Part shown: positions 52,700 to 63,900 of the stretch, piece by piece
How the letters are laid out: every line of letters starts with the position of its first letter
How positions within the stretch are numbered: the first letter of the stretch is position 1
Source of the DNA: Opisthocomus hoazin
Taxonomy: Eukaryota > Chordata > Aves > Opisthocomiformes > Opisthocomidae
NCBI RefSeq assembly: GCF_030867145.1
Contig: NC_134428.1
Coordinates: 25,647,537-25,711,536, forward strand
Length of the DNA: 64,000 bases
Direction of reading: 5' to 3'
Made by a program: the position numbers and the translations under genes
The notes under the pieces: model-generated
Told to the model about the DNA's origin: nothing
Seen by the model: the letters and a program-made list of their open reading frames with translations, nothing else
Database searches by the model: none

Positions 52700-53015
52700 G
52701 CGCGGTGCCGGCACCCCGCAGCGCGGTCCCGCTCCCCCGGCGCGGTCCCGATCCCAGCACCCCGCAGCGCGGTCCCGCTCCCCCGGCGCGGTCCCGATCC
52801 CAGCACCCCGCAGCGGGGTCCCGCTCCCCCGGGCGCGGTCCCGATCCCAGCACCCCGCAGCGGGGTCCCGCTCCCCCAGGGCGCGGTCCCGATCCCAGCA
52901 CCCCGCAGCGGGGTCCCGCTCCCCCGGGCGCGGTCCCGATCCCAGCACCCCGCAGCGGGGTCCCGCTCCCCCGGGCGCGGTCCCGATCCCAGCACCCCGC
53001 AGCGGGGGTCCCGGT
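52700..53015. repeat. 46-48-bp VNTR upstream of CACNG3
   Basis: Six to seven units, each containing GCGGTCCCGATCCCAGC followed by the perfect 15-bp inverted repeat ACCCCGCAGCGGGGT (GCGCGG in the first two), then CCCGCTCCCCCGG. Unit lengths of 46, 47 and 48 bp differ by runs of C/G. It lies 380-700 bp before the CACNG3 ATG, within the CpG island. Confidence 0.95.
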
Positions 53016-53132
53016 CCCCGCCTCCGCCCGGCCTCTCCCGGCCCCCCGGGGCGGGCTCCCAGTCCCCGGCCGGGCGGGGGGCGGTTTCCAGCCACCGCCC
53101 ACCCCCCCCGCCGCGTCCCGCCCCCCGCCCTG

Positions 53133-53147
53133 CCCCCCCCCCCCCCC
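53133..53147. repeat. (C)15 homopolymer
   Basis: Fifteen C residues (G on the minus strand) 250 bp upstream of the CACNG3 start; prone to quadruplex/i-motif formation and to sequencing error. Confidence 0.85.
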
Positions 53148-53218
53148 GCCTTGTCCGGGCGGCGCGGGGGAGGCGCCGGGAGAGGCGCCGCGTTCCCGCC
53201 GCGGGCGCACGCGGAGCC

Positions 53219-53302
53219 ATGCGGGCCGGGCGCGCGGGGGCCCGGGAGCCCCGCACGGCGCCGCCGCGGGGGCCCGGGCGGGCGCGGGCCGCGGGGCCAT
53301 GA
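53219..53302 (+). other. Upstream ORF 1 of CACNG3
   Basis: ATG at 53219 is in the same frame as the CACNG3 start but reaches TGA at 53300-53302 after 27 codons. Whether it is transcribed depends on the unmapped start site. Confidence 0.4.
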
Positions 53303-53406
53303 GGCGGCGGGCGCGGGGCGCGGCGGCGGCGGCGGCGGCGGGCGGAGGCGCGGGCCCTTCCCCTGCGAGCCGCCGCCGTAGGATGAGGCAGCGCGAGGAT
53401 GTGTGA
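53299..53406 (+). other. Upstream ORF 2, overlapping the CACNG3 start
   Basis: ATG at 53299 opens a 35-codon Arg/Ala-rich frame that also includes an ATG at 53383 and ends with TGA at 53404-53406, five bases past the CACNG3 ATG at 53399-53401. Ribosomes using it would bypass the main start unless they reinitiate or leaky-scan. It spans the CGG repeat. Confidence 0.5.
53321..53341. repeat. (CGG)7 in the probable CACNG3 5' UTR
   Basis: Seven uninterrupted CGG triplets about 60 bp upstream of the CACNG3 ATG. Confidence 0.9.
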
Positions 53407-53603
53407 GCGCGGCGCCCAGATGCTGGTCACCACGGTGGGCGCCTTCGCAGCCTTCAGCCTCATGACCATCGCCGTCGGCACCGACTACTGGCTCTACTCG
53501 CGCGGCGTCTGCAGGACCAAGTCCACGGGCGACAACGACACGAGCCGCAAGAACGAGGAGGTGATGACCCACTCCGGGCTCTGGAGGACGTGCTGCCTGG
53601 AAG
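53399..53603 (+). CDS. CACNG3: CACNG3 first coding exon (TARP gamma-3, partial)
   Basis: The exon encodes [20 protein letters not shown], continuing [20 protein letters not shown] to [10 protein letters not shown], 68 codons plus one base before the donor G|gtaccc. The N-terminal transmembrane segment (about residues 9-27) and the GLW...C motif of the first extracellular loop mark the claudin-like TARP/gamma-subunit family. [20 protein letters not shown] matches gamma-3 rather than gamma-2 (which has KTKSVSENETSKKN). It is an auxiliary subunit of AMPA receptors at synapses. In-frame TGA at 53384 followed by only four codons means ATG 53399 is the first possible start; the human protein has two extra residues (Met-Arg) and here that first Met codon is GCG. 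The remaining exons are downstream of the window. Confidence 0.96.
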
Positions 53604-54015
53604 GTACCCGCCGCACCCCCCCCCCCCCCCCGCACCCCTCCCGCACCCCCTGCCCAGAAGCGGCATCCCGGGACCCCCCCCCCCCGGGCGAGCCCCGCCG
53701 CCCTCCAAGCCCCGGGCGCGGCGAGGGGAAACTTCGCGGGTGGCTCCCGCACGCGGGGCGCGGGTTTAGCCGGGGTGCGGGGGTCCTCCCGCGGGCAGCC
53801 GCGCCGTGCGTCCCCCGGCAGCGCGGGGGTGGCGCGGGGAGAGGCCACAGGTCCCTGCCCCGGCCCCAGGGCCGGTCTCGGCGCGAAGCTCCCCCCCCCC
53901 CCCCGCTTCTCCCCTCCGTGAGGCCCCTGGCAGCGGGAGAGCCCCCGCACCCGGCGCGTCCGCGGCTCGGCCCCGCCACAGCGCCGGCCCCGCTGGGCAG
54001 CAGAGCGGGGCAATG

Positions 54016-54267
54016 CGTGCTGCTGCTGCTGCCGCTGCTGCCGTCCCTGCTGCTGCTGCTGCTGCCCCTGCTGCTGCTGCCCCTGCTGCTGCTGCTGCCC
54101 CTGCTGCTGCTGCTGCCCCTGCTGCTGCCCCTGCTGCCCCTGCTGCCCCTGCTGCCCCTGCTGCCCCTGCTGCCCCTGCTGCTGCCCCTGCCCCTGCTGC
54201 TGCCCCTGCTGCTGCCACTCCTGCTGCCACTCCTGCTGCTGCTGGTGCTGCTGCTCCTACTGCTGCC
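54016..54267. repeat. CTG/CCC-rich tandem array (TGCTGCTGCCCC units)
   Basis: About 250 bp of CTG triplets interrupted regularly by CCC (units TGCTGCTGCCCC and TGCTGCCCC). The minus strand reads CAG-rich. It is 410 bp after the exon 1 donor of CACNG3 and is not coding. Confidence 0.95.
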
Positions 54268-54300
54268 CCACGGCAGTGGGGCCCACCGGCCCTCGAGGAC

Positions 54301-54490
54301 TGTGCCCCACGGCCTGCCATGGCTGCCCCACGGCCAGGCTGCTCTGCCACGGCTGCCCCATGGCCTGCCACAGCTGCCGCACCTCAGCCTGTCCCTCCGT
54401 CCCTCGGGGACTGCGCCCCACGGCCGGCCTGCTCTGCCATGGCTGCCCCACGGCCGGGCTGCTCTGCCATGGCTGCCCAACGGCTGGGCT
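54301..54490. repeat. 30-bp degenerate tandem repeat
   Basis: Units of about 30 bp with CCCCACGGCC, GGCTGCTCTGCC and ATGGCTG in succession, most regular in the last three copies. It directly follows the CTG-rich array and may derive from it. Confidence 0.85.
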
Positions 54491-57030
54491 CCCGCCTGCC
54501 CGGCCTCCCCGCTTCGCCCCATCGCTTCGCTCCTGCAGCAGCGCCGGCCGGAGGGGCCACGGCAGCCGCTGCCCTCCCCACGCTCGGAGGGCGACGCTGG
54601 CCCAGAGCTGCCGGTTGGGATTTGTACGAGCAACAACCGGCGGCGCTGGAACGTGGGCTTGGACGGAGCCGGGCGCTGGTAGCGGCGCAGCAAAAGATGG
54701 CTGATGGGAGCGCGCTGGGCCGTAACTTCTGACATCAGCGGGAGCAGCTGGAGTGCTGTGCGCTCGGGGGGAGCCGCCCCGCTGTCCTGCGGGACCCCGG
54801 GGCCGTCAGGCTCCCCCGGACTGGGAGCGGTGCCTCCGACGGCGGGGGCAAGCGAGCAGCGGTGCTGGGCTGCCCCCTCCACCTTGGAAAGTTCTCGGTG
54901 AGTCACAGGGATGCAGAAATGCCCTGTTTGTTCCTGGTGCGCGGTCCTAAACCCGGTGAAGTCAGTCGGAGCTTTCTTATTGATTCAAGGAGGGTTTGGA
55001 TCATGCTCTAATTCCATAATAAATAATTTGAGATAATCTGTCTCCTCTCTTGGGCTGAGGGAGCCGAGGAGGCAGCAGCCAGGGCTGTGAAAGATGGGAT
55101 CGCTGGAGGCATGAGTAATTTCCAAAATTCTTGGGTTTGCTGGCTGTGGGGGGTTTTTTTTTCAGCGAACGTTTTATGTTTCCCTCACTGCGATAAATCA
55201 CTGCTTTGGAAGGAGCCGGTGAGGCCCTGGTCTCCTGGGCACAGCACGCTCAGGAGAGGACTTAGCGGTGCCGTGCCAGCGCTCGGAGCTGAATCACAGC
55301 CCTGAGCCCGGGCGCGGGGCTGGGAGCTGCGGGGCTGGGAGCCGCGGGGTCATCGCTCCCCGCTGCGCGTTCTGCCCCCAGGCCGGCGCTCGCCCGGCTG
55401 CCGGGGTGGAGTGGGCATGGGGGGGCTCTGCACAGTGCCCTGCCGGTGCTGCTCGGCCGTGTCCATGGCACGATGGAGGCCCAGCGCCAGGCACGGGCTC
55501 CGTCATCCCTCGCGTGTGTGTGAGAGCGCGGGCGGGCAATGGGGGCTGCGGGGCCACCGAGTCGGCGGCCGGGCGGGGAGGGTCCCAGCCGGTGCTCGGG
55601 GTGAGCACGGGGGGCTGCAGTGGTGCTGGGGGGACACGGCGGTGCGGCTCATCACCTCCTGAATTTGGCTGGAGAAACGCGCCGGTGTCTCGCAGGCACC
55701 CGGTAGCTGACGCGATGCCGGGAAGGGCAAACTTCCCCCTGCCGCGCCGTGCAGAGCTCGGGCCCGTTCTGCGCGGAGGGAGGACGGGGCTGAGTCCCCC
55801 CGTGGCTGCTGCAGCCGCTCGGCCGCTCTCTCCCCCTGCCCGCCCTGTGCCGGGGAGCGCGGGGTGCTGAGCCCCTGCACCCCGTGCCTTTACGTGCAGC
55901 AGGTCCTGTCTGACTCGTGTCGGGCTCCGGTTGCTGTGCACGTCGTCCTGGCTCCGAAAGCAGGCAGAGGTTGCACGCTGTCATCCTGCGTTGGGAACGA
56001 GCGCGGTCGGTCGCAAGGGCCGGCTCTCCCGTGGCGCGGGAGCTGCTGCGAGCGCTGGGCAGGCTCTCCGCCCGTCGGGAAGCGCCTCGGCCTTGAGCTT
56101 TCCGCCGCTAACGGGGGTTTCATGCGTGTAACAAGGGGGGACGGAGCGGCGAGCTGCGGCCGCTCGCCTGGCTGGCTGCGCGCGGCGGGTCGTTGAGCTG
56201 AGCGCGGGTGCACGCTCCGTCGCGGATGCTCTTTCCGTCCGTGTCAGGCACACACGCGCAGCGCCTGCGTGCGAGCCGCTCGCCCCACGTGAGCGTCGAA
56301 AGCCCATAGGCGAGAGCGGATAAATCTTGAATGAAGCCGCCGCAGCCCTCGGTAGAGACGCCCACGCCGGAGAACACAAATTAGCGGCTGACTCAGGAGC
56401 TGGAGCCCCGGCAGGCGCTCGCAGGCTGCTGGGCCAGGACAGCCGCTGTTTTCAGCTGCAGCGTTTGAGTTCTGATTATCGCTTTTACAACGTGCTTGGT
56501 AGCTGTCGCCTTGTACTTCCCGCTCCAGCGTGAGCAGCGGTTGTGGGCGCGTGTGCCCCGTGGCCGTTCCTCGGCGCTGGGGTTCCCCCGTGACTCCCTT
56601 CTCCGTGTGAAAGGCAGGGGAGTGCGCGGCGTTTCAGGGAGAAAGCTGAAGTGGAGAAGTGGCTCCTTAGGCTTGGGTTGGTTTTAGGAAAGTAAAAGAA
56701 CTTTGGTTTTCATCAAACTTAATTAAATTCAGCATCGTTCCATGCAGGGAGCCTGCTTGTCCTCCCTGCTGCGTGGGGTCGATTGGGACGGGCTCCACAG
56801 CGTCACGCAGCGCTGCCAGAGGCAGAAGTCGTGGGAGGGTTTGGCCAAGGCTGCTTGAAATTTCGTGTTTTCAGGGGATGTGGTGCTTTCCCTTTCCTCC
56901 TTCATTTCCCTCGTCGGAATAACGCGCTCGGTCGTTTCTGGAGGACCACGAGCGTGGCTCTGCCTGACTCCCCGCCGAGGGATGGACGGCGTCCTGCCGT
57001 CCCCGCTGCCGGGGCGTCCTCGTGGGGCTG

Positions 57031-57072
57031 GACGCGGGGCAGTTTGCGGAGGACGCGGGGCAGTTTGCGGAG
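57031..57072. repeat. 21-bp direct duplication
   Basis: Two identical 21-bp copies (GACGCGGGGCAGTTTGCGGA plus one G) stand back to back in CACNG3 intron 1. Confidence 0.95.
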
Positions 57073-57313
57073 GACACGTCTGCCTGCAGCTGCGTGGGGC
57101 TGCGGGGACCCGGAGCCCTTCCTCAGCCGAGCCGTCCCGCTCGGACCTGTCCCGACCCCCCCTCCAGCGTCCCCCGCAGCAGCGTCGGCGCAGCCTTTGC
57201 CAAGCCGGTGATTCCCCCCTGCCAAACCTGCAGAGCTTTGCTTGGGCTTTGGTCTGTTTTGGGAGGATGCTCTCCAGATTAAAGCCTGACATTGGGGGTG
57301 TCGTCAGCTGGCC

Positions 57314-57730
57314 TCTCCCCTATGAGGAGAGGCTGAAGGAGCTGGGCTTGTTCAGCCTGGAGAAGAGAAGGCTGAGAGGGGACCTTAGAAATGCCTACAA
57401 ATATCTGAAGGGTGGGGGTCAGGAGGATGGGGCCAAGCTCTTTCCAGTGGTGCCCAGCGACAGGACAAGGGGCAATGGGCACAAAACTGAAGCAGAGGAA
57501 GCTCCAGCTGAAGATGAGGAAGAACTTCTTCCCTCTGAGGGTGATGGAGCCCTGGCCCAGGCTGCCCAGGGAGGCTGTGGAGTCTCCTTCTCTGGAGATA
57601 TTCCAGCCCCGCCTGGACGCGGTCCTGTGCAGCCTGCTCTGGGTGACCCTGCTTGGGCAGGGGGTTTGGACTAGATGACCCACAGAGGTCCCTTCCAACC
57701 CCTACCATTCTGTGATTCTGTGATTCTATG
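57314..57730 (+). mobile_element. CR1 LINE fragment (copy J)
   Basis: Sense CR1 starting in the pol tail ([18 protein letters not shown]) and ending ATTCTGTGATTCTGTGATTCTATG. An extra A near 57484 (GGGCACAAAACTG) shifts the pol frame. It abuts a second CR1 without a gap. Confidence 0.94.
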
Positions 57731-57944
57731 AGGAAGAACTTCTTCCCTCTGAGGGTGACGAAGCCCTGGCCCAGGCTGCCCAGGGAGGCTGTGGAGTCTC
57801 CTTCTCTGGAGATGTTCCAGACCCGCCTGGACAAGGTCCTGTGCAGCCTGCTGTAGATGGCCCTGCTTCGGCAGGAGGGTTGGACTGGGTGACCCACAGA
57901 GGTCCCTTCCAACCCCTACTGTTCTGTGATTCTGTGATTCTATG
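57731..57944 (+). mobile_element. CR1 LINE fragment joined to copy J (copy K)
   Basis: Starts at AGGAAGAACTTCTTCCCTCT directly after the terminal ATTCTATG of copy J and ends in the same motif (TTCTGTGATTCTATG). It is 5'-truncated inside the pol tail and carries its own substitutions (e.g. 'gctgtagatggccctgc'), so it is a separate copy or a diverged duplicate. Confidence 0.94.
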
Positions 57945-60900
57945 CTGGTCTTTTGCTTTTTCAGGAGAGCTAAATCAAATACCCTGCGGAACTCTAAATG
58001 TATTATGTTACTGATTTCCTTTATCAACTGAATTTGTAACCATATCAAGAAAAATTTATGAAGTTTGATAAATCTATTTTCCACAAGGCCATTTGACATT
58101 TGTCTCACGCCGTGGTTCCTCCCCGCTGCTGCCCACCCCAGCCGGCGCGCAGGCGATGCTGGGGACGCAGCTCCTACCGTTGCCCATCGCCATCACTCGT
58201 GGCGTTAAACCAGCTTTTCCTGTCTTCTAGAAACTCAACAGAATGCCCAGGTTTATTAAAATCCATTTTAGATCTTCAGAAAGCTTCTCGGCCGATTCTC
58301 CGAATGCTCTCGGGAGAAAGTTCCCTGGTCCTGCCAGCTTTGTGTTTACACGGGGCAGCGGCTGTTCAGCGTCCTGCCCAGCTCCTGGCGGAACACGGGA
58401 GCCCCTTGGTCTCCAAGTACAGAACAGAGGTATCTGACCAACAAATAATCGTGTGTCGCTTCTGCGTCGTGACTGACAGTTGCACCGTCAGGATCTGGTA
58501 GTGATTTACGTCGGCGGCAAAGCTCCTTTCTTCTGACGCAGCGGAAGAACGCCGCCGTGCTTTGCTTAAACCTTTCGGTTGCAGATTTATTTTCGCTGAT
58601 GCCTTTGGCTGCTCCTGTCACCCACGTGTATGTCCCAACTGCTACTTCCAGCATCAGAAGCCTGGATTTTGGATTTTTGAGTTGCCATTTTGAATCCCCC
58701 TTTTGGCAGGCCCAGCAGCAGCGTGGGGCGCCCGGGAAGCGCCCTGCCCGTGCTCCTGAGCAGCAGTCATCCTTCCATTTTACCTTTTTCCCCCAGCTGG
58801 TTTTCTCCGTGGTTGCTTTGGGCTCTGCTGAGCTGAGCCGGTTTGCACCGAAGGCGTTACGTGGGGCTGGAGGCAGCTCCCCTGCACAGCCACCAGCTCT
58901 TCCCCTGCTTTCAGCTCCTCCGTCCTTCTGAGCGAGGCCAGGCAGAGAATTTCCCCAAGGTGACAGCAATATTGTTTCTGTTAGAAAGTTATTATCTTTA
59001 ATTTTTAGAAGCGCCAAGCAAATGTCCCTGAGATTGCAATCATCCATGATAGAGCACTTTTCCTCGCTGCTCGTTATAGGTAGGTGTTTAAGGAGCTGCT
59101 CATCCTGTTCCTCTGTCTGGTTGCTGTCTGCAATAGATTCTCATCAACAACCCGTCTTGCAACGGAACGCTTCTCCGCGGCGCTCTCGGTCCCGCTCCGC
59201 GGCGCTGCTGGCGCTGGCGTCCCTGCGGCGGCTGCCCTGCTCTCGGTACGCAGCCACGCTGACCTCCCGGCCGGCGGCTGCTCCAGCCCCTGCGCCGATG
59301 CCACCGCACGTGGCTCTGTCCCGGGGACGCCGGCAGCTCCGGCACCGCGGCGAGCAGGGCCCCGGGATGGTGGCTGCGTGAGAGGGACTGCGCGGATGGG
59401 GCCCATCGGCGTGGGCTGGAGGTGATGGCGGGGGAGACAGGACAGGTCTGGACCGCGTGGGAGGTCTGGGGAGGCGACTGGGGAATGGGTGTTTGCCCTT
59501 TGCTCTGTGAGAGCTGGGAGGCATCAAGGTAACTCGCATGGTGGGAAGCAGGCGATGGAGGCGTCTGAGATGAAGCGGTGGGTGAAGGTGAAGAGGGACC
59601 AGCTACCCGTTTGGGATATCTGGTGTAACTACCGCGCTGCAGGGTGAGAACCCGTCCCCTCCAGGCCCACAAAGCCTTTCCACCAGGACAGCGCTGAGGA
59701 GGGGCCGGCCACGCGCCCGGCACTGCGGTCAGCTCTGTCACCGGGGCCAAACCAGGATGGACCAAATGCCCCGAGCACGGGGCTCTGCGGGATGTCACGT
59801 GTGGTGCCCCAGGCGTGACCCCGGACGGAGGAGATCCCCGAACCTCGGCTTGGTGGTGGATGTATCGAATAAGCATTGATTACTGCCCGCTGGTACAGAT
59901 GGAGATTAGGCTAGCTGGACCCTCGTCTGCTCCAGCCCCGTGGCCAAGTGCCAAGAGCCGTAAAAATCCTTCTGGACAGAGAGGGGCCGTGGCCGCCGCC
60001 AGGCAGCCGTGCCTCCGGGTCCCGCTGCTGCTCGGAAGGTGTCCGCAGAGGAGCCGTGCTTCAGCTTGTGCCACCAGCTCTGCTTTGAGAAGCCGGTGCT
60101 TCGAACAGGGGCTGCAGAGTTTACCCTCCTGGGATGCTGCAGGGTTCGTCTGGACAAAAATCCCGTCTTGTGGGGCGGCGTGGGGAGCGGGATCGCACCG
60201 TGCCTGCGAGCAGCACGTGATGAGTAAAATGAACGCTGTGAGCAGCGCCGGAGCAGGCGGTTTGCTGCTGCAGAGGCGTGGTGCAGTCTCTCATCTCGGA
60301 GCTGTTACTGCTCAGTAGAGGTGGAAGCCTGAATCCGAATGAGGCTCAAGTGGGTTTTTTCCCAAGGTCGCTGTCTCCATTACGGCCGCAGATAATTAGG
60401 GATGGCTAACGAAGGCTGCAAGCCCCGGTGCTGGGGCTGGCGGCTGGGAGCGTAGCTGTGCTTTGGGGGAGGGTGCCCCAGGGACTTCTGCCGGACCCTC
60501 CTCTCCCGGTGCCCGGGGAGGTGGGGTGCTGGCGCGGGCTGCCGGGAGGTGCCAGCGGACGACGTCTGCCGAGAGCAGCCGGGGAGTGGGGAGAGACGCT
60601 CGGCTCCGCCGCCGAGAGTTATGCGGCCTCCGGTACATCACTTCCCTTCTCTCTGCGCGCGCTTTGCCCGTGGCGATGCGAGGCCGGGGGGGGTTTGTCA
60701 CTGTTCGTCTCTCACACAGCACCGCGATCGCTGCTCCGCAGGGCGAAGCCCCTTCCCGCCCACCGGCACAGCCCGGCTGGACCGCGCGGTGGCTCGGGGC
60801 ACGGTCCGGGTGCGCAGACCGGCGATGCTGTGCCGCTGCGTGGGGTGAGGCGGGGTGAGACAGCCCTGCTGTTCAACCTGCTCGGTGCCTCTCGCATCTT

Positions 60901-63900
60901 GGTGGTTGCTCTTCACGTGGATTCCACCATGGAGTTTTGATGAACACCGTGTGCACTTCATAAATAGACATTGACCTCCCTCTTCAGGAAAATCAACATT
61001 GCTCTTAAAATTTTATAAATTCACAAACCTGCAAGTGTCGGGGGGTTGCTGAGCCGCTGCCGGAGGGGTCCCGCTTGGCAGGGGGCTCATCCCTGGCTCC
61101 CCTTGCCGATGGGCGTCCCTGGCTGACGCAGGGCCGCGCGCTGGCGGGGTGCAGACGCAGCGTGTCCACTGTCAGCGCACGCCGGCGCGGAGAGGTGCCG
61201 AGGGTGAGAGGTGCCCACCCCGTGTCCTGAGCCGCTCCGAAGCGCCCGCGGGGTGCGAGCGGGGCTGCGTGCTCGGCGAGGGTTTTCGCCAAGCGCCTGC
61301 GACGTTGGAGGAACCGGGGAGGGCTCTGGCCCGCCCGCTGCCCCGTCCGTGAGGGCTGCGACCGCGCGACGACTTTTGAAACTCACTTTGATTTTTCACC
61401 CGGCGCTTGGAAGCAGATGCCTTGAAGCTGGTGTTTGCCCGCGTTTTGGGTTAGTGCTTGGTGTGGAGAGGGTGGTTTCGCGTCCCTTCCTCAGGGTTCG
61501 TGGTGGGTTGGCTGTGCCTCGTGCTTTGGGCTCAGCACCCGAGGTTTTCTGCAGCGTTTCGCTGGGCGAGGCGCCCCGGGAAGGCATCCATTGCCGCTCG
61601 CTCTGCCTGGTCCCACCGCCCGGGCTGTGAGGAGCCACGGCCGTTGCTTTGCAGACTCATTAAGACTCCTCAGTAGGTTCTGGCAAATACCGTGCCGGGG
61701 GGACGGCAGCAGCGGGCATCTCAAGATAGGTCTTTGATTAAGAAGTCACCTGCTGTGATAAAGAACGGCAGTGCCGGGGCGACAACGGGCGTCTTCTCCC
61801 CCGGCTGGCGCGCGCTGGCAGCTCTGCGGCGGCTCGGGGAGGAGAGGTTCCGCAGCCGGTGCCGAGGGGAGCAGCGGGCTGCGTCACCACGCGGCGGATC
61901 CCTCACACAGCCCCCGGCGTAACACACCGCGTGGGTCACGGGCCGGTGGGCCAGCCCGGGGGTCTCAGGGGTGCTTTTCTGAGTTTGCGTTTGTGACATC
62001 TGCCCGTCAGCTCGCAGCAGGCGTGTAACGGTGTCTTCACAGTGAGAAGTCCAGGCCGGGGCGTGCTTTGGGCGTTAGACCGTCCCAGGTCCTGGGGTGA
62101 GTCTGTCGGGGACAGACACGCGTCGGTGTGTGGCGGCCGCTCTCGGGGCCTCTGGCCACCGGCTGGCTCGCCGGGTACGGCTGCTGAGGGACGGCTTCGC
62201 TCGCCCGCGGTGGGGAGCGATGCCGAGCGGCTGGCGCGGGCGCAGGTCCGTGCGCGCTGTGGCCTCTGCAGAAGCACAAGGACAACGTGGGATTTCTGCA
62301 CTCGTATCAGCTCGTGCTCCACGGCCAGAGGAGCGGCGGGCGGCCTCGGCAGCAGGGCAGCGTCGCCATCGTTCAGCCCAGGGTTAACAGGGATGCCAGC
62401 ACTCAGACTGCTGCGGTCCGTTCCTCCGTCCCACCTTTCCCCGTTGCCTTGGCCGTGCTCTGGCTGCCGCCCTCCCTGCGCCGGGGCTGCTGCCGCCCCG
62501 CGGCTCGCTTGCCCGGAGGAGGAAGGCTGGAAGGGTCTTCCCACGAGGGATTTTCCTCCCTTTTGAAAGGTGCGGCGGGACACCTGGGCTTTGCTTCTCT
62601 CCTTAACCCTCGCTGCAATCGCTTGCACGCTGGGTGCGTGACTGCATTTGGCAGGCTGAAAACATCAGGGTTTTTCATAGTCATCGCGCGGAGAGGCAGG
62701 AGCAGTGATGGTGGCTGCTGGACGGGTGATATTGCCTGATGATTTTCTCAGATATTGCCGGTTTCTTATCTCCTGACGCTCAGTCTGTAGACAAACCCGG
62801 CGCTGTCGGGCTGCGGAGGGTGGCTTCGCCGCTGCCATGTGAGGTTATTGGGAACTGCGGGGCTTTATCGTACGGAGACGGAGTCGTAACGAAGCGATGC
62901 GGCCGGCGGGAGGGCAGAGGGCAGGCGTGGGAGCGGGCCCAGCACCTCGCTGCCGTCCCAGCGCCCTCACCGCGGGCTCTGCCTGCTTGGTTTTTGCCAA
63001 GTGTTGAAGGAGGAGAATTGGGCCGGGAGAGGGGAGCGGAGGGGGCTGTGCGGCCCCCGGCCTTTCTGGTGCTGGCGTTGGCAGGAGACCCCGGGGCACT
63101 CGGGCGGTGGAAGGCAGTGACAGAAGGCGGCATTTGCGGTGACATTTGTGTCTGCGCCTCGCGCGTGCTCGCGTTTCCGATTTCGCTGGTGATTTGGTAA
63201 TTGTGCCTGAATTATATCGCTACTCTCAGTTCATGCCTGGAGTCACAAGGGGAGGGGAAAGCGACCCCCGGGGAGGCTACCAGCATGCGCCTACCCTTTT
63301 AAAGTATTCCTGATTTTAACTTCTGAAAATCAGTGTTGGCTTACGCTGCTGGCACCTTCGACGAGCCGCTGGTGTCCTGCCCCTGGTCCCATGATGGCAG
63401 CTCTGTCCCCCGGCAGGGCTGGCCTCCTCCGGGCAGGCAGCAGAGCCCCCTCGGGACGGGCTGGCTGAGGCTCGGCTGGATGCTAAAGACCAGCTGACAG
63501 TTACTGCTGGCGGCTGTCACGGTGCTGTGATGCATCAGCATCACCGGCTGCATCACTCGACGTCATCGCATCAGCAAGCGCGAGGGGCTGCGAGAGTCGC
63601 CAGCTGCCTTCCCTCGGGGCTGCCTCCTGCCCCACCACAACCCCGGGGCTGCTTCCCTGGCCGGGAAAGGTCACCGTCACGTCGGGAGACAGGCTGCGGT
63701 CTCACGTCGACGTTCCCTGCAGCGGCTCCGGCTTCGCCTCGCCAGCCAGCCGAGGCAGTCCGCTGCCAGGCTGCGCAGCGTCCCTGCCAAATCCTCCATT
63801 TGCCTGAGCAGCCTCGCTCAGCCTCGCGGCCCTTATCGCGGCGCAGCAGCTGTGCCGCACGGCCCCGCCGCCGAGCAGCCGGCCACGCTGCCGCAGGGCG

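Larger units (their letters stand above)
52430..53960 (+). promoter_or_regulatory. CACNG3: CpG island and probable promoter region of CACNG3
   Basis: About 1.5 kb extremely rich in C, G and CpG surrounds the first coding exon of CACNG3, with many GGGCGG/CCGCCC-type Sp1 sites. There is no TATA box near the start. The transcription start cannot be placed from sequence; a site within the 400 bp before 53399 is likely. Confidence 0.7.

Noticed and set aside
52289..54013. A 574-codon minus-strand frame and several 300-plus-codon plus-strand frames over the CACNG3 CpG island
   Set aside because: They run through the VNTR and CpG island, have repeat-derived text, and overlap the CACNG3 exon in the opposite or a shifted frame.
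53700..54732. Poly-Leu and poly-Ala/Pro frames downstream of CACNG3 exon 1
   Set aside because: They are translations of the CTG/CCC repeat after a clear splice donor (gtaccc); no read-through gene is needed.
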